From Planctomycetaceae bacterium (GTDB lineage: Bacteria > Planctomycetota > Planctomycetia > Planctomycetales > Planctomycetaceae), in assembly GCA_021732785.1 (NCBI GenBank), contig JAKFUG010000012.1, forward strand, positions 290,326 to 354,325: 64,000 bases of DNA, read 5' to 3'. The translations under genes were made by a program, and so were the position numbers. Shown in pieces: positions 25,713 through 34,175 of the stretch. Positions within the stretch are counted from its first letter, which is position 1. Each line of letters starts with the position of its first letter. Below the pieces are notes generated by a model. That model searched no databases. It had not been told where the DNA came from and was given only the letters and a program-made list of their open reading frames with translations.

Positions 25713-26390
25713 ATGACTGCCACGCTTGTTGCGCGCGGATTGGAGAAGAGCTATCCCACACCGGACGGCGAACTCCGCATTCTGCACGGGGTCGACTTCG
25801 CTCTGGAACGGGGATCGGCCCTCGCCATCACCGGGCCGTCGGGGGCCGGCAAAAGCACGCTGCTCTATTTGCTCGGTGCGCTCGATACCCCCACCCGCGG
25901 CACCGTCACGTTGCAGGGTGAAGATCCGCATGCGATGAATCCGACGCAACAGGCCGCGTTCCGCAATCGGCATGTCGGCTTCGTGTTTCAGGATCATCAC
26001 CTGCTGCCGCAATGCACGGTGCTGGAGAACGTGCTGATTCCCACGCTTGCCGGAGCCGGGGCAACAGCGGAAATGGAAGCCCGTGCCCGGAAGTTACTCG
26101 AACGTGTCGGGCTGTCCGCACGGTTGGACCATCTCCCGGCGAAACTCTCCGGAGGTGAACGGCAGCGCGTCGCCGTCTGCCGGGCGTTGATTCACCAGCC
26201 GACATTGTTGCTCGCCGATGAACCGACCGGCAACCTCGACCGGGCCAGTGCCGACGCCGTGGGCACGCTGCTGCTGGAACTCCATCGCGAACAGAACACG
26301 ATTCTCCTCTGTGTCACGCACAGTCTCGAACTCGCAAACCGGTTCCCAAGAAAGTTCGAATTGCGTGACGGACATTTGATCGAGGTGTAA
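25713..26390 (+). CDS. ABC transporter ATP-binding protein (LolD/MacB type)
   Basis: A 225-residue ATPase. Walker A GPSGAGKST at 41-49, Q-loop VFQDHHLLPQ, signature LSGGERQR, Walker B LLLADEPTG and the H-loop CVTHS are all intact. The LolD/MacB/FtsE class is shown by the NLDRAS and ENVLIPTL context. It pairs with the FtsX-type permease 168 bp downstream. Likely role: lipoprotein release or other mechanical export from the inner membrane. The start MTATLVARG is chosen to match family N-termini. Confidence 0.92.
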   Translation: MTATLVARGLEKSYPTPDGELRILHGVDFALERGSALAITGPSGAGKSTLLYLLGALDTPTRGTVTLQGEDPHAMNPTQQAAFRNRHVGFVFQDHHLLPQCTVLENVLIPTLAGAGATAEMEARARKLLERVGLSARLDHLPAKLSGGERQRVAVCRALIHQPTLLLADEPTGNLDRASADAVGTLLLELHREQNTILLCVTHSLELANRFPRKFELRDGHLIEV

Positions 26391-26420
26391 GCGACATTGG
26401 TTCGAGGGTGAGCTTGAAGA

Positions 26421-26491
26421 GTCGGGGCAGGGGCCCCGACCTTTGAATGAGAGAATCACCGTAAATCATAGGTCGGGGCCCCTGCCCCGAC
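26421..26491. repeat. Palindromic element family 1, copy c
   Basis: Arms ~26421-26441 and 26469-26491 pair almost perfectly. Outer words TTGAAGAG and GGATTCAAA also pair, as in copy b. It lies inside the probable operon between the ATPase and permease genes, so a stable mRNA hairpin would separate the two open frames. Confidence 0.9.
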
Positions 26492-26558
26492 GCCATTGGA
26501 TTCAAAGCCGCTCTCACCGCCGATCACCCGGTCCGTTGACGTACAAGGATTCCGCAGC

Positions 26559-29500
26559 ATGGCGCTGACTCGTAACGGCCTCGTTTTCCGCAGTTTGCTC
26601 TTCGCGTGGCGGACGAATCTGGCCATCGTGCTCGGTGTCGCCGTGGGTGCGGCGGTCATTGGCGGGGCGTTGATCGTCGGCGATTCCGTCCGCGCGAGTC
26701 TGCGACAGATGACGCTCGACCGGCTCGGCAAGGTGGATCAGGTCGTCACCGGGGCGCGATTCTTTCGGCAAGCGCTCGCCGAAGAAACGAACACGGCCCC
26801 GGCGATCATCATGGTGGCGGGCGTTCAGCGTAAGACCGATACGGTCACCCGCCGCGCGGGTCAGGTGAATGTGTACGGCCTCGAAGCCCGCGGATGGGAG
26901 TTGCTGTACGGTCCAACGGATCAGTTGCCGCAGGGTTCACAAGCGGTGATCAATCGCCCGCTCGCCGATGCCCTGGGTGCCGAAGTCGGTCAGGAGATCA
27001 CGATCTGGATCGAACTTCCCAGTGCTGTCCCACGCGACACGCTGCTGGGAAAGCGTGACAACGATTCGCAGGAAGTCACGGTCACGGTCTCATCGATTCT
27101 TTCGGACGGCCCCGGTGCAGCGCGGTTTGGTTTGAACCCGACACAGCAACTGCCGATGAACGTCTTCGTCCCGCTCGAGACCTTACAGGATGCCCTCGAT
27201 CTCGCGGAACTCAGACCAACAAAACGTGATCCCGGCGGTGCGCAGGCGCGGATTAACTCGTTGCTCATGGCCGATTCCACCGCGACGAATCCGTTGATGT
27301 CCGCGGAAGACCAGACGAAGCAAGTGCAATCGAAATGGACCCTCGCCGATCTCAATCTGCGGATCGTGCATGACACCGCGCTGAATGTGCTCGTCGTTGA
27401 AAGCGAGCAGATGATTCTTGAAACGCGATTCGCCGACGCTGCCAAAGCCGCCGCGGAAAAGCTCGGCGTGGCGTCGTCGCCGGTCATGGTCTATCTCGCC
27501 AACTGGATCCGGAATCCGACCGATCCGAAAGCGTACTCGATGTACTCGACGGTTGCCGGGCTGGACGTGCTCGCCTTGCAACCCCCGTTCGGTCCGTTTG
27601 CATTCGTGGACGAGAAGCCGGCATCGTTGGGCGAAGGCGAAGTCATCATCAACGAGTTTCTCGCCGAAGATCTGAAAGCGAAAGTCGGAGAGACGATTCG
27701 CTACGGCTACCACATCGTCGGTTCACAAGGCGAATTGCCGGAAGAAGAACGGATCGCGATCGTGCGCGGCATCGTGAAAATGACCGGGCCGGCCATCGAC
27801 AGAAATCTGACGCCGCATGTGAAAGGGGTGACCGATGTCGATTCGCTCAGCGACTGGGACCAGCCGTTTCCCATGAAGCTGGACGAAGTCACGCCGCGCG
27901 ATGACGAATACTGGGACAGTTACCGCGCGACGCCCAAGGCCTTCTTTCGGTTGGACGATGCGCAATCGATGTGGAAGAGCCGCTATGGTTCGTTGACCGC
28001 CCTCCGGATCGCGATTCCCGAGGGCAAAACGTTCGAGCAAGCGCGGGATGAAGTCGGCCAATTCATGCTCGATCGAGTGGCTCCGACCGATGTCGGCCTC
28101 GCGTTTCAACCGGTAAAAGCGATGGGCTTGCACGCGGCGAACGGGGCGACCGACTTCACCGGGCTATTCATCGGGTTCAGCTTTTTCCTCATTCTCGCGG
28201 CGATGATTCTCGTCGGCCTGTTGTTCCGGCTGGCGATCGAACAGCGCGTGCGGCAACTCGGTTTGCTCGGCGCGATTGGCTGGTCGCCGCAGCAAATTCG
28301 CCGATTGATGCTGGGCGAAGGGGCGGTGCTGGTTCTGCTCGGCAGTCTCCTCGGGGGAGTCGCCGCGGTGGCGTATGCCCACGGCATGATTTATGGACTG
28401 ACCACCTGGTGGATCGGCGCGATCGGGACCAAGTTTCTGGTCGTCGATGTACAACCCCTGGCCGTCGCCATCGGTGTGATCGCCGCGGCGGTGACGTCGT
28501 TCGGTTCGATCCTGTGGGGACTGCGACAACTGCGGACGATCACCCTGCGCGAGCGGCTGGTCGGTGTGAGTGAAATCGATGTGACCGCGGCGACATCTTC
28601 AAAAGCAGGGCGACGGGCGGCGATCAGCGGCGGTATCGCGATGGTGCTGATTCTCATGTCGGGGTTAGGGTTGATGCCGGCGCACGAAGCCTTCTCTGGG
28701 TTCTCGTGGTCGGTCGTGTCGTTCTTCCTCGCGGGGATGCTGTTTCTCGCCAGCGGATTGTGGGCGTTTTCGGCTTGGTTGCAGATCGGCAAGCAAAGCG
28801 GTGTGCGCGGACACGGCATGGCGGGAATCATCCGGCTGGGCGGTCGCAATGCGGCGCGGCGCAAACAACGGAGCGTGTTCACCACCGGGCTGATTGCGTC
28901 CGCGACGTTTGTGGTCGCTGCTGTTGCGGCCGGGCACATCAACCCCGTTCGACAGGAACCGAAGCGGGTGTCCGGCAACGGTGGCTTCACGCTTGTCGCC
29001 GAGAGCAGTAGTCCCATTCTGTACGACCTCAACACAACCGAAGGCCGACAGAAGGTGAATCTGCAGGCTCGAACGCCGCAGCAGGAAGCCGCTCTCGCTG
29101 CGATGAAAGTTTTTCCGTTTCGTGTGAAGCCGGGGGAAGATGCGAGTTGTTTGAATCTCTTCCAGACGCACGCCCCGACAATCCTTGGCGTGCCGGAAGC
29201 GATGATCGAACGCGGCGGCTTCAAGTTCGTCGGCGGGGGTTCCGAGATGTGGCAGAAACTTCACGGCGGGACCTTATTCATCACCGACAGCATTCCGATG
29301 CACGGCGACGAAGTCCCTGTGCTCGGCGATATGAATACGCTGATGTTCAACCTCAAAAAAGGCGTGGGCAGCAAGCTCGCCTACCCGGCGGAAGACGCCA
29401 CATTCAAAGCGTGGTTGACCGTGCAGGGGATGTTCGACGGAGCCGTGTTTCAGGGTGTGCTGCTGATGTCGGAAGAGAATTTCCTGAAGCTCTTTCCGGA

Positions 29501-30029
29501 ACGCAAAGGCTTTCAATACTTTCTCGTGGAAGTCCCGCCGGAGCATGCGACCGCGGCAGCCGAACTGCTGGAGACGGAACTCGCGGAATACGGTTTTGAT
29601 ACCGAACCCGTGGCGGAACGGCTCGCGCGGTTTCTCGCGGTGCAGAACACGTATCTGTCGACGTTCCAGTCGCTCGGTGGTCTCGGCTTACTGCTGGGAA
29701 CCTTCGGATTGGCCACCGTGATGTTACGCAACGTGCTCGAACGGCAACCGGAACTCGCCTTGCTGCGGGCCGTTGGGTTCCGGCCGGGACAAATCGCCGG
29801 GCTGATTCTCAGCGAAACGGCGTTGCTGCTCTGTTGGGGGTTGGTAACGGGAACGGTTGCCGCGCTGTTATCGATGGGGCCGCACCTCGTGAGCACCGGG
29901 GCGGATGTGCCGTGGGCATCGGGAGCAGGATTGCTCCTCGCCATCGCGGTGACGGGGATGCTGTCCGCGGCGTATGCGGTGCGAACAGCGATCGCCGTGC
30001 CGATTGTCAGCACGCTGCGCGGTGAATGA
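26559..30029 (+). CDS. Large FtsX/MacB-type ABC transporter permease
   Basis: A 1156-residue permease. The first helix is at ~10-40 (RSLLFAWRTNLAIVLGVAVG). A large periplasmic MacB-PCD-like domain follows, then helices near 530-640 with the FtsX motif RQLGLLGAIGWSPQQIRRLM, two or three more at ~690-790, a second large periplasmic part, and a C-terminal FtsX domain (RQPELALLRAVGFRPGQIAG). Ten or so helices and two FtsX cores in one chain, as in the DUF214/YbbP group. Start ATG 26559 with AAGGA upstream. Works with the ATPase before it. Confidence 0.88.
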   Translation: MALTRNGLVFRSLLFAWRTNLAIVLGVAVGAAVIGGALIVGDSVRASLRQMTLDRLGKVDQVVTGARFFRQALAEETNTAPAIIMVAGVQRKTDTVTRRAGQVNVYGLEARGWELLYGPTDQLPQGSQAVINRPLADALGAEVGQEITIWIELPSAVPRDTLLGKRDNDSQEVTVTVSSILSDGPGAARFGLNPTQQLPMNVFVPLETLQDALDLAELRPTKRDPGGAQARINSLLMADSTATNPLMSAEDQTKQVQSKWTLADLNLRIVHDTALNVLVVESEQMILETRFADAAKAAAEKLGVASSPVMVYLANWIRNPTDPKAYSMYSTVAGLDVLALQPPFGPFAFVDEKPASLGEGEVIINEFLAEDLKAKVGETIRYGYHIVGSQGELPEEERIAIVRGIVKMTGPAIDRNLTPHVKGVTDVDSLSDWDQPFPMKLDEVTPRDDEYWDSYRATPKAFFRLDDAQSMWKSRYGSLTALRIAIPEGKTFEQARDEVGQFMLDRVAPTDVGLAFQPVKAMGLHAANGATDFTGLFIGFSFFLILAAMILVGLLFRLAIEQRVRQLGLLGAIGWSPQQIRRLMLGEGAVLVLLGSLLGGVAAVAYAHGMIYGLTTWWIGAIGTKFLVVDVQPLAVAIGVIAAAVTSFGSILWGLRQLRTITLRERLVGVSEIDVTAATSSKAGRRAAISGGIAMVLILMSGLGLMPAHEAFSGFSWSVVSFFLAGMLFLASGLWAFSAWLQIGKQSGVRGHGMAGIIRLGGRNAARRKQRSVFTTGLIASATFVVAAVAAGHINPVRQEPKRVSGNGGFTLVAESSSPILYDLNTTEGRQKVNLQARTPQQEAALAAMKVFPFRVKPGEDASCLNLFQTHAPTILGVPEAMIERGGFKFVGGGSEMWQKLHGGTLFITDSIPMHGDEVPVLGDMNTLMFNLKKGVGSKLAYPAEDATFKAWLTVQGMFDGAVFQGVLLMSEENFLKLFPERKGFQYFLVEVPPEHATAAAELLETELAEYGFDTEPVAERLARFLAVQNTYLSTFQSLGGLGLLLGTFGLATVMLRNVLERQPELALLRAVGFRPGQIAGLILSETALLLCWGLVTGTVAALLSMGPHLVSTGADVPWASGAGLLLAIAVTGMLSAAYAVRTAIAVPIVSTLRGE

Positions 30030-30037
30030 CGCCATGG

Positions 30038-31309
30038 CTACAACGTTTCGCCCTCAACGGCGTTCAACAGCGGTGCAGATAACGGTTGTTGCAACTCACG
30101 GCGGGGCGGCCAGACTCGTTCGTACGGCGGTTCCCACGGCGGCGGTGGCTCGGCCGCTGGTTGTACGATGACGAACTGCGGCGTGGGTTGCACCGGCTGT
30201 CCGGGGGCGATGAGGACCGGCGGGGAAATGATTCGCCGCAGTTCGCGTTTCACGCTGGCGGCTTCCGTCCCGAACTGTTCCTCGACATAGTGCATCGCCG
30301 CCTCGGCATCCGGGGTGATGCACAAGCGTCGCCACAGCGCCCGGCAGCGATTCCATTGCTCGGCGTCACTCGGCGCAGAAGCGAGTCCACGGATCAGCAA
30401 CTTCCACGCGGCATAGAGGTCGTGTTCTTCAATCGCACGCTCCGACAGCTTCCGCCAGACTTCCGTCAATGTGGGGTCTTTCGCCACGGCCTGTTCCAGC
30501 CCATTCCAGTTGGGTTCACCGCGACGACCATGTTTGCCGGGTAAGTCCGCCTGATACCATTCGTAGCGCCCGTTCCATGTCGGGTGCGTGACCATCCAGT
30601 ACGGATAGATCAAACCCAGATGTGCGGCCCAGAATGCCAGCCGTTGCGAACCGCGCCACGATGTGCCAACCGCCCCCGCCGTTGCCGCGAGGTAACCATA
30701 AATCAATCCCGCCGCATGGGCCCCATTCGCGACCGGCATCGCTTCGGCAAGCGTCAACAGCACCAGGCCCGCCAAGATGGCCAGCGTCGAAATGACGACC
30801 TCATTCGTCAGGAGTTCGCTCACCACGGGATCGCGGCGGCGCATCGCCCACAAGGCTCCAAAAATCGCACAAGCCACGCCGGAATAACCGATGGCAATGC
30901 GCCCTGCGAGATACTCCGGCAACAGGACGACGAACATCGCACCGGCAATCAAGGCAAGGTATTTGAAGCTGCCCCAGCGGGCTTCGAGGATGGTGCCGAA
31001 ATACGAGACAAAGCCGATGTTCAACAGCAGGTGGAGAATGTCCGCGTGATGGAAATTGCTGATTGGGATCCGCCACCATTCGCCGTCCCAGAGATCGAAG
31101 GGACCTTTGAGATTGGCGTCGATCACCTTTGAATGCGGGCCGTCATTCGCGACCCACTGCAACTCCTCGATGCCGCCCCATTGCCGCCGCAGTTCCCATA
31201 ACGGGCGCTGCGTGGCGTCGGTCATGCCGAAGGTGACCGCGAACATCCCCACCAGCACGATTTGGCTGAGGGTCGTGATCGGGGCCCGCCACGGACGAAG
31301 CAATGACAT
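30038..31309 (-). CDS. Rhomboid family intramembrane serine protease
   Basis: A 423-residue membrane protein. The rhomboid core is complete: HLLLNIGF with the oxyanion Asn, catalytic S143 in GYSGVACAIFG, and catalytic H198 in GAHAAGLIYGY. About six or seven helices lie in residues 10-230. After these is a ~190-residue cytosolic extension with helical repeats and a Pro-rich tail (EPPPPWEPPYERVWPP), unusual for the family. It ends 8 bp from the convergent permease stop, so the two transcripts run into each other. Substrate unknown. Confidence 0.88.
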   Translation of the reverse strand: MSLLRPWRAPITTLSQIVLVGMFAVTFGMTDATQRPLWELRRQWGGIEELQWVANDGPHSKVIDANLKGPFDLWDGEWWRIPISNFHHADILHLLLNIGFVSYFGTILEARWGSFKYLALIAGAMFVVLLPEYLAGRIAIGYSGVACAIFGALWAMRRRDPVVSELLTNEVVISTLAILAGLVLLTLAEAMPVANGAHAAGLIYGYLAATAGAVGTSWRGSQRLAFWAAHLGLIYPYWMVTHPTWNGRYEWYQADLPGKHGRRGEPNWNGLEQAVAKDPTLTEVWRKLSERAIEEHDLYAAWKLLIRGLASAPSDAEQWNRCRALWRRLCITPDAEAAMHYVEEQFGTEAASVKRELRRIISPPVLIAPGQPVQPTPQFVIVQPAAEPPPPWEPPYERVWPPRRELQQPLSAPLLNAVEGETL

Positions 31310-31334
31310 CGATCGATTCTCATTTCAAAAGAAC

Positions 31335-31410
31335 ATCACCAGCCCGAAACGCCAGCGCCGGGTTCTTTGATGAAAAATGCACCCGACGCTGGCGCTTCGG
31401 GCTGGTGATG
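31335..31410. repeat. Palindromic element family 2, copy b
   Basis: Arms 31335-31363 (CATCACCAGCCCGAAACGCC...) and 31381-31410 (ACCCGACGCTGGCGCTTCGG...) pair with two mismatches. The core GCCAGCGCCGGGT is shared with copy a at 17278. It lies between the rhomboid start and the next minus-strand gene. Confidence 0.9.
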
Positions 31411-31416
31411 TGGACC

Positions 31417-32460
31417 TTAATTCCCGGCGTCCGTTTGCGCCGAGACGAACTTGGACGCGATCATCGCTCCGACGTTCAGCAGCACCAGCAGCACGAGGTA
31501 CACCGCCATCGTAGCAATGCCGTACGGAACATAAACCAGAAATGCGGCGTCATGGACCCGCGTGGGACCGAGTGGCTTGTCCGGGGCTTCGGGAAGATAG
31601 TGGACATCGACTTTCTGCCCCACCGCGTTGGTCACATAAACATCGGCGGGCTTCCAGACCACCTGGTGCGTCTTGCCGGTTTCGTCCGCGTATTCCACGG
31701 TCAATTCATCGGGCCAGAAGACCGGCGGCGGCGGATTCACGGCCACTACGGTTCCTTCCACTTTGAGGGCGTTGTTCCAGCGTTGTTGAAACTGGGCTCC
31801 CTGCCACGCAATCGCCGCGATGGTCACCACGCAGGTCATCGTGAGCAGGGTTTGCATCGCTCCCAGAAGTTTCGCCCCCGGCGGCTTGGGCGGTTCCAGC
31901 GCTTTCGACAGATCGTTATGGCTGAGCAATTCGCGCTGTCGCTCGGTCAGCGAGCCCGATCCGTGGGATGGAACGTGCTCGGGCATCCGCACGAAGAGTT
32001 GCTCGACGTTGCCACGAAAGAGTTCCAGACCGATGCCGTAGGACCGAATCCACAGTGTGCCATTGATGAGCAATTGGCGGTCGCTCACTGGCTCGCGCGG
32101 GGCCTCCACATCACCCCGAAGATCGTCGTTGTGCGACGGATCATGCCGCCAGAGGGTGTCGTCGGTCGAGACTCCCCATTCGTCGATGAGATCGATCAGC
32201 GGCCGGTCGATCACCGGTTTGCCGTTCACGAGTGCGCGATCGTCGGACACCAGAATTTGAAGGAGCCGATGCGGTTCGTCCGCGCTCAACGTCAGGGCAA
32301 GGTCGCCGTCTTCCATATCGAGCGTAGTCGGTTCATCGTCCGGCGCTTCGTACTCCACTTCGGCCGTCGTGAGTCGTTCGAGGATCGATTCACGGTCGAG
32401 GTCCAATTCCAGCGGTCCCATGCCGCGACCCGGAACGATTTGCCAATCGTCATCATCCAT
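31417..32460 (-). CDS. Membrane protein with DUF3592-like domain
   Basis: A 347-residue protein. The acidic cytosolic N-terminal part (MDDDDWQIVPGRGMGPLELD) has the PGxGxGPLxL word seen in several bacterial small domains. A hydrophobic helix is at ~205-225 (AMQTLLTMTCVVTIAAIAW). Next is a beta-rich extracytosolic part (VEYADETGKTHQVVWKPADV ... VGQKVDVHYLPEAPDKPLGP) that fits DUF3592, then a last helix. The ATG has GAGGAGG upstream. It lies 21 bp after the PQQ lipoprotein gene, so they form an operon. Confidence 0.65.
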   Translation of the reverse strand: MDDDDWQIVPGRGMGPLELDLDRESILERLTTAEVEYEAPDDEPTTLDMEDGDLALTLSADEPHRLLQILVSDDRALVNGKPVIDRPLIDLIDEWGVSTDDTLWRHDPSHNDDLRGDVEAPREPVSDRQLLINGTLWIRSYGIGLELFRGNVEQLFVRMPEHVPSHGSGSLTERQRELLSHNDLSKALEPPKPPGAKLLGAMQTLLTMTCVVTIAAIAWQGAQFQQRWNNALKVEGTVVAVNPPPPVFWPDELTVEYADETGKTHQVVWKPADVYVTNAVGQKVDVHYLPEAPDKPLGPTRVHDAAFLVYVPYGIATMAVYLVLLVLLNVGAMIASKFVSAQTDAGN

Positions 32461-32481
32461 GATCCGCGTCCTCCTCGGCAC

Positions 32482-34056
32482 TCACGCCTTCGGCTTCAAC
32501 ATCTCGAGGCAAATCACGTGGGTTTCGGACCGCAAGTACAACCGCCCGCGCGAGAGAATCGGAGCGGCCCAACTCGGATGGCCGATTTGCTTGTACGCCG
32601 TCCGGCTGATTTCTTCGAATTTCGTCGAGTTCGGTTTGACGAGCGAAAGGGGTCCGCGTTCGGCTTGAACGATGAATTTCCCATCGGCCAGCAGCAGTGA
32701 ACCGCGTCCGTTCAACGGGAACGGAACCGGTTTGCCCGTCGCCTTATCCCGGATGATGCCGGTGACCGGATCTTGTTCCAGTTCATCCGCGGCGCGGGTC
32801 ATGCCGTTCGATTCCCACGCCAATTCGGCGGTTTCCAGGTCGACGCACTGCAACAGACATTCCTGTTCGTGCCGACCGGAGAAGCCGTAGACGTAGCCAT
32901 CAATCGCAATCGGCGTCGACCAGTGGCACGACAGTCCCCGCGGCTTCCGCCAGACAACGTCGTACGACTTGCCATCCGGTTTGATCTTCAGCAATGCCGC
33001 GCCGACATCGTACGCCGCGGTAATGAGAACCTGATCATCCACGACGATCGGTCGCGCCGCATTGACCGATTCGTGAACCTTCGCACGGAACCAATACTTG
33101 AAATGAAACTCCCCGGTGGCAGGATCGAGCGAGACCAAGCCTTGTCGCAGCAGACACAGCAGGTGCGGCTTGCCGTGAATCGTGGCGACCATCGGTGTGG
33201 AATAACTGGTCAGCGTTTCTTCGCCCGTCCATTTGTAAGGGCGATTGCCGGACTCGCTGGTGACGGGGACACCGCTCCAGGTGTCTTTGCCGCCCCGTTC
33301 CCATAACACTTTGCCGGTGTTTTTATCGAACGCCACGACCGCGGAGTTTGGTTGTCCTCCGACCAGCACGATCAATTTGTCGTCGTACAGAATGGGTGAA
33401 CAACCGAAGCCGAAGAAGTGCTCGGGGATTTTCCAGTCGGTGTCGAGATCGCGTTCCCAGACTTTTTTGCCGCTCGCAAGATTCAGGCACAAGAGCTTTC
33501 CTTGCGGCCCGAGCGTGTAGGAATGGGTCGACGACAATGCCGGCGAACAGCGCGTGCCGCCGTTGAAACCGTACGGATCTTTGAAGTCGGTTTCGTAATC
33601 ATATTTCCATAATGATGCACCGGTTTGCGCGTGCAGGCATTCGACGATTTCGCGGTCTTTCAGCCGGTGCATGACCACCAGCCGTTCCCCCCTCACCGAG
33701 GGCGGGGCATAGCCTTCGCCGAGTCGGCGTTCCCATAACAGCGGCGGGCCTTCCTCCGGCCACGAATCGAGCAAGCCCGTTTCACCCGAAACGCCCGTCC
33801 CCCGCGGCCCGAGAAACTCTGCCCAATCCTCCCCCGGACGTGTCGATTCGAGAGACACCTCCGGAACATCCGCGAGTGTCGCCTTCCCCGCGGGTTGGTC
33901 GTCCGCGCCAGTGGGTTCAAGAACGGTCGATTTTCCGGACGATGAACCGGCATCCAGAATCACATCGGGCTGCGCTTTCGCCGCCGAGCAACCGATGAGA
34001 CAACACGCCGATCCGATCAAAATACAACTAACGTACAACGTGGCGAATGGTTTCAC
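32482..34056 (-). CDS. PQQ-like beta-propeller lipoprotein
   Basis: A 524-residue exported lipoprotein. The GTG start at 34056 has CAGGAG 8 bp upstream and gives a lipoprotein signal (VKPFATLYVSCILIGSACCLIGC). Then come repeated blade motifs such as GKKVWERD, GKVLWERGG and GASLWKYD, typical of the PQQ/WD-like eight-blade propeller found in BamB and planctomycete outer-surface proteins. No PQQ-binding catalytic residues were checked. The N-terminal EFLGPRGTGVSGE is the common PQQ-like opening in planctomycetes. Confidence 0.85.
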   Translation of the reverse strand: MKPFATLYVSCILIGSACCLIGCSAAKAQPDVILDAGSSSGKSTVLEPTGADDQPAGKATLADVPEVSLESTRPGEDWAEFLGPRGTGVSGETGLLDSWPEEGPPLLWERRLGEGYAPPSVRGERLVVMHRLKDREIVECLHAQTGASLWKYDYETDFKDPYGFNGGTRCSPALSSTHSYTLGPQGKLLCLNLASGKKVWERDLDTDWKIPEHFFGFGCSPILYDDKLIVLVGGQPNSAVVAFDKNTGKVLWERGGKDTWSGVPVTSESGNRPYKWTGEETLTSYSTPMVATIHGKPHLLCLLRQGLVSLDPATGEFHFKYWFRAKVHESVNAARPIVVDDQVLITAAYDVGAALLKIKPDGKSYDVVWRKPRGLSCHWSTPIAIDGYVYGFSGRHEQECLLQCVDLETAELAWESNGMTRAADELEQDPVTGIIRDKATGKPVPFPLNGRGSLLLADGKFIVQAERGPLSLVKPNSTKFEEISRTAYKQIGHPSWAAPILSRGRLYLRSETHVICLEMLKPKA

Positions 34057-34081
34057 CGGAAGCTCTCCTGGGCAAGGCATC

Positions 34082-34163
34082 GCATCCCGGCTGCTTCTTC
34101 GCAGCCGGGATGCTCGATTGTGGGCTGGCCAGCATCCCGGCTGCCAGGAAGCAGCCGGGATGC
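34082..34163. repeat. Two near-identical hairpins in tandem (GCATCCCGGCTGC)
   Basis: Hairpin A 34082-34113 and hairpin B 34132-34163 each have a perfect 13 bp stem GCATCCCGGCTGC / GCAGCCGGGATGC with a 6 base loop. They lie between the polytopic membrane gene and the lipoprotein gene on the same strand, and could end transcription or protect mRNA. Confidence 0.88.
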
Positions 34164-34175
34164 AAATTCATTTCA

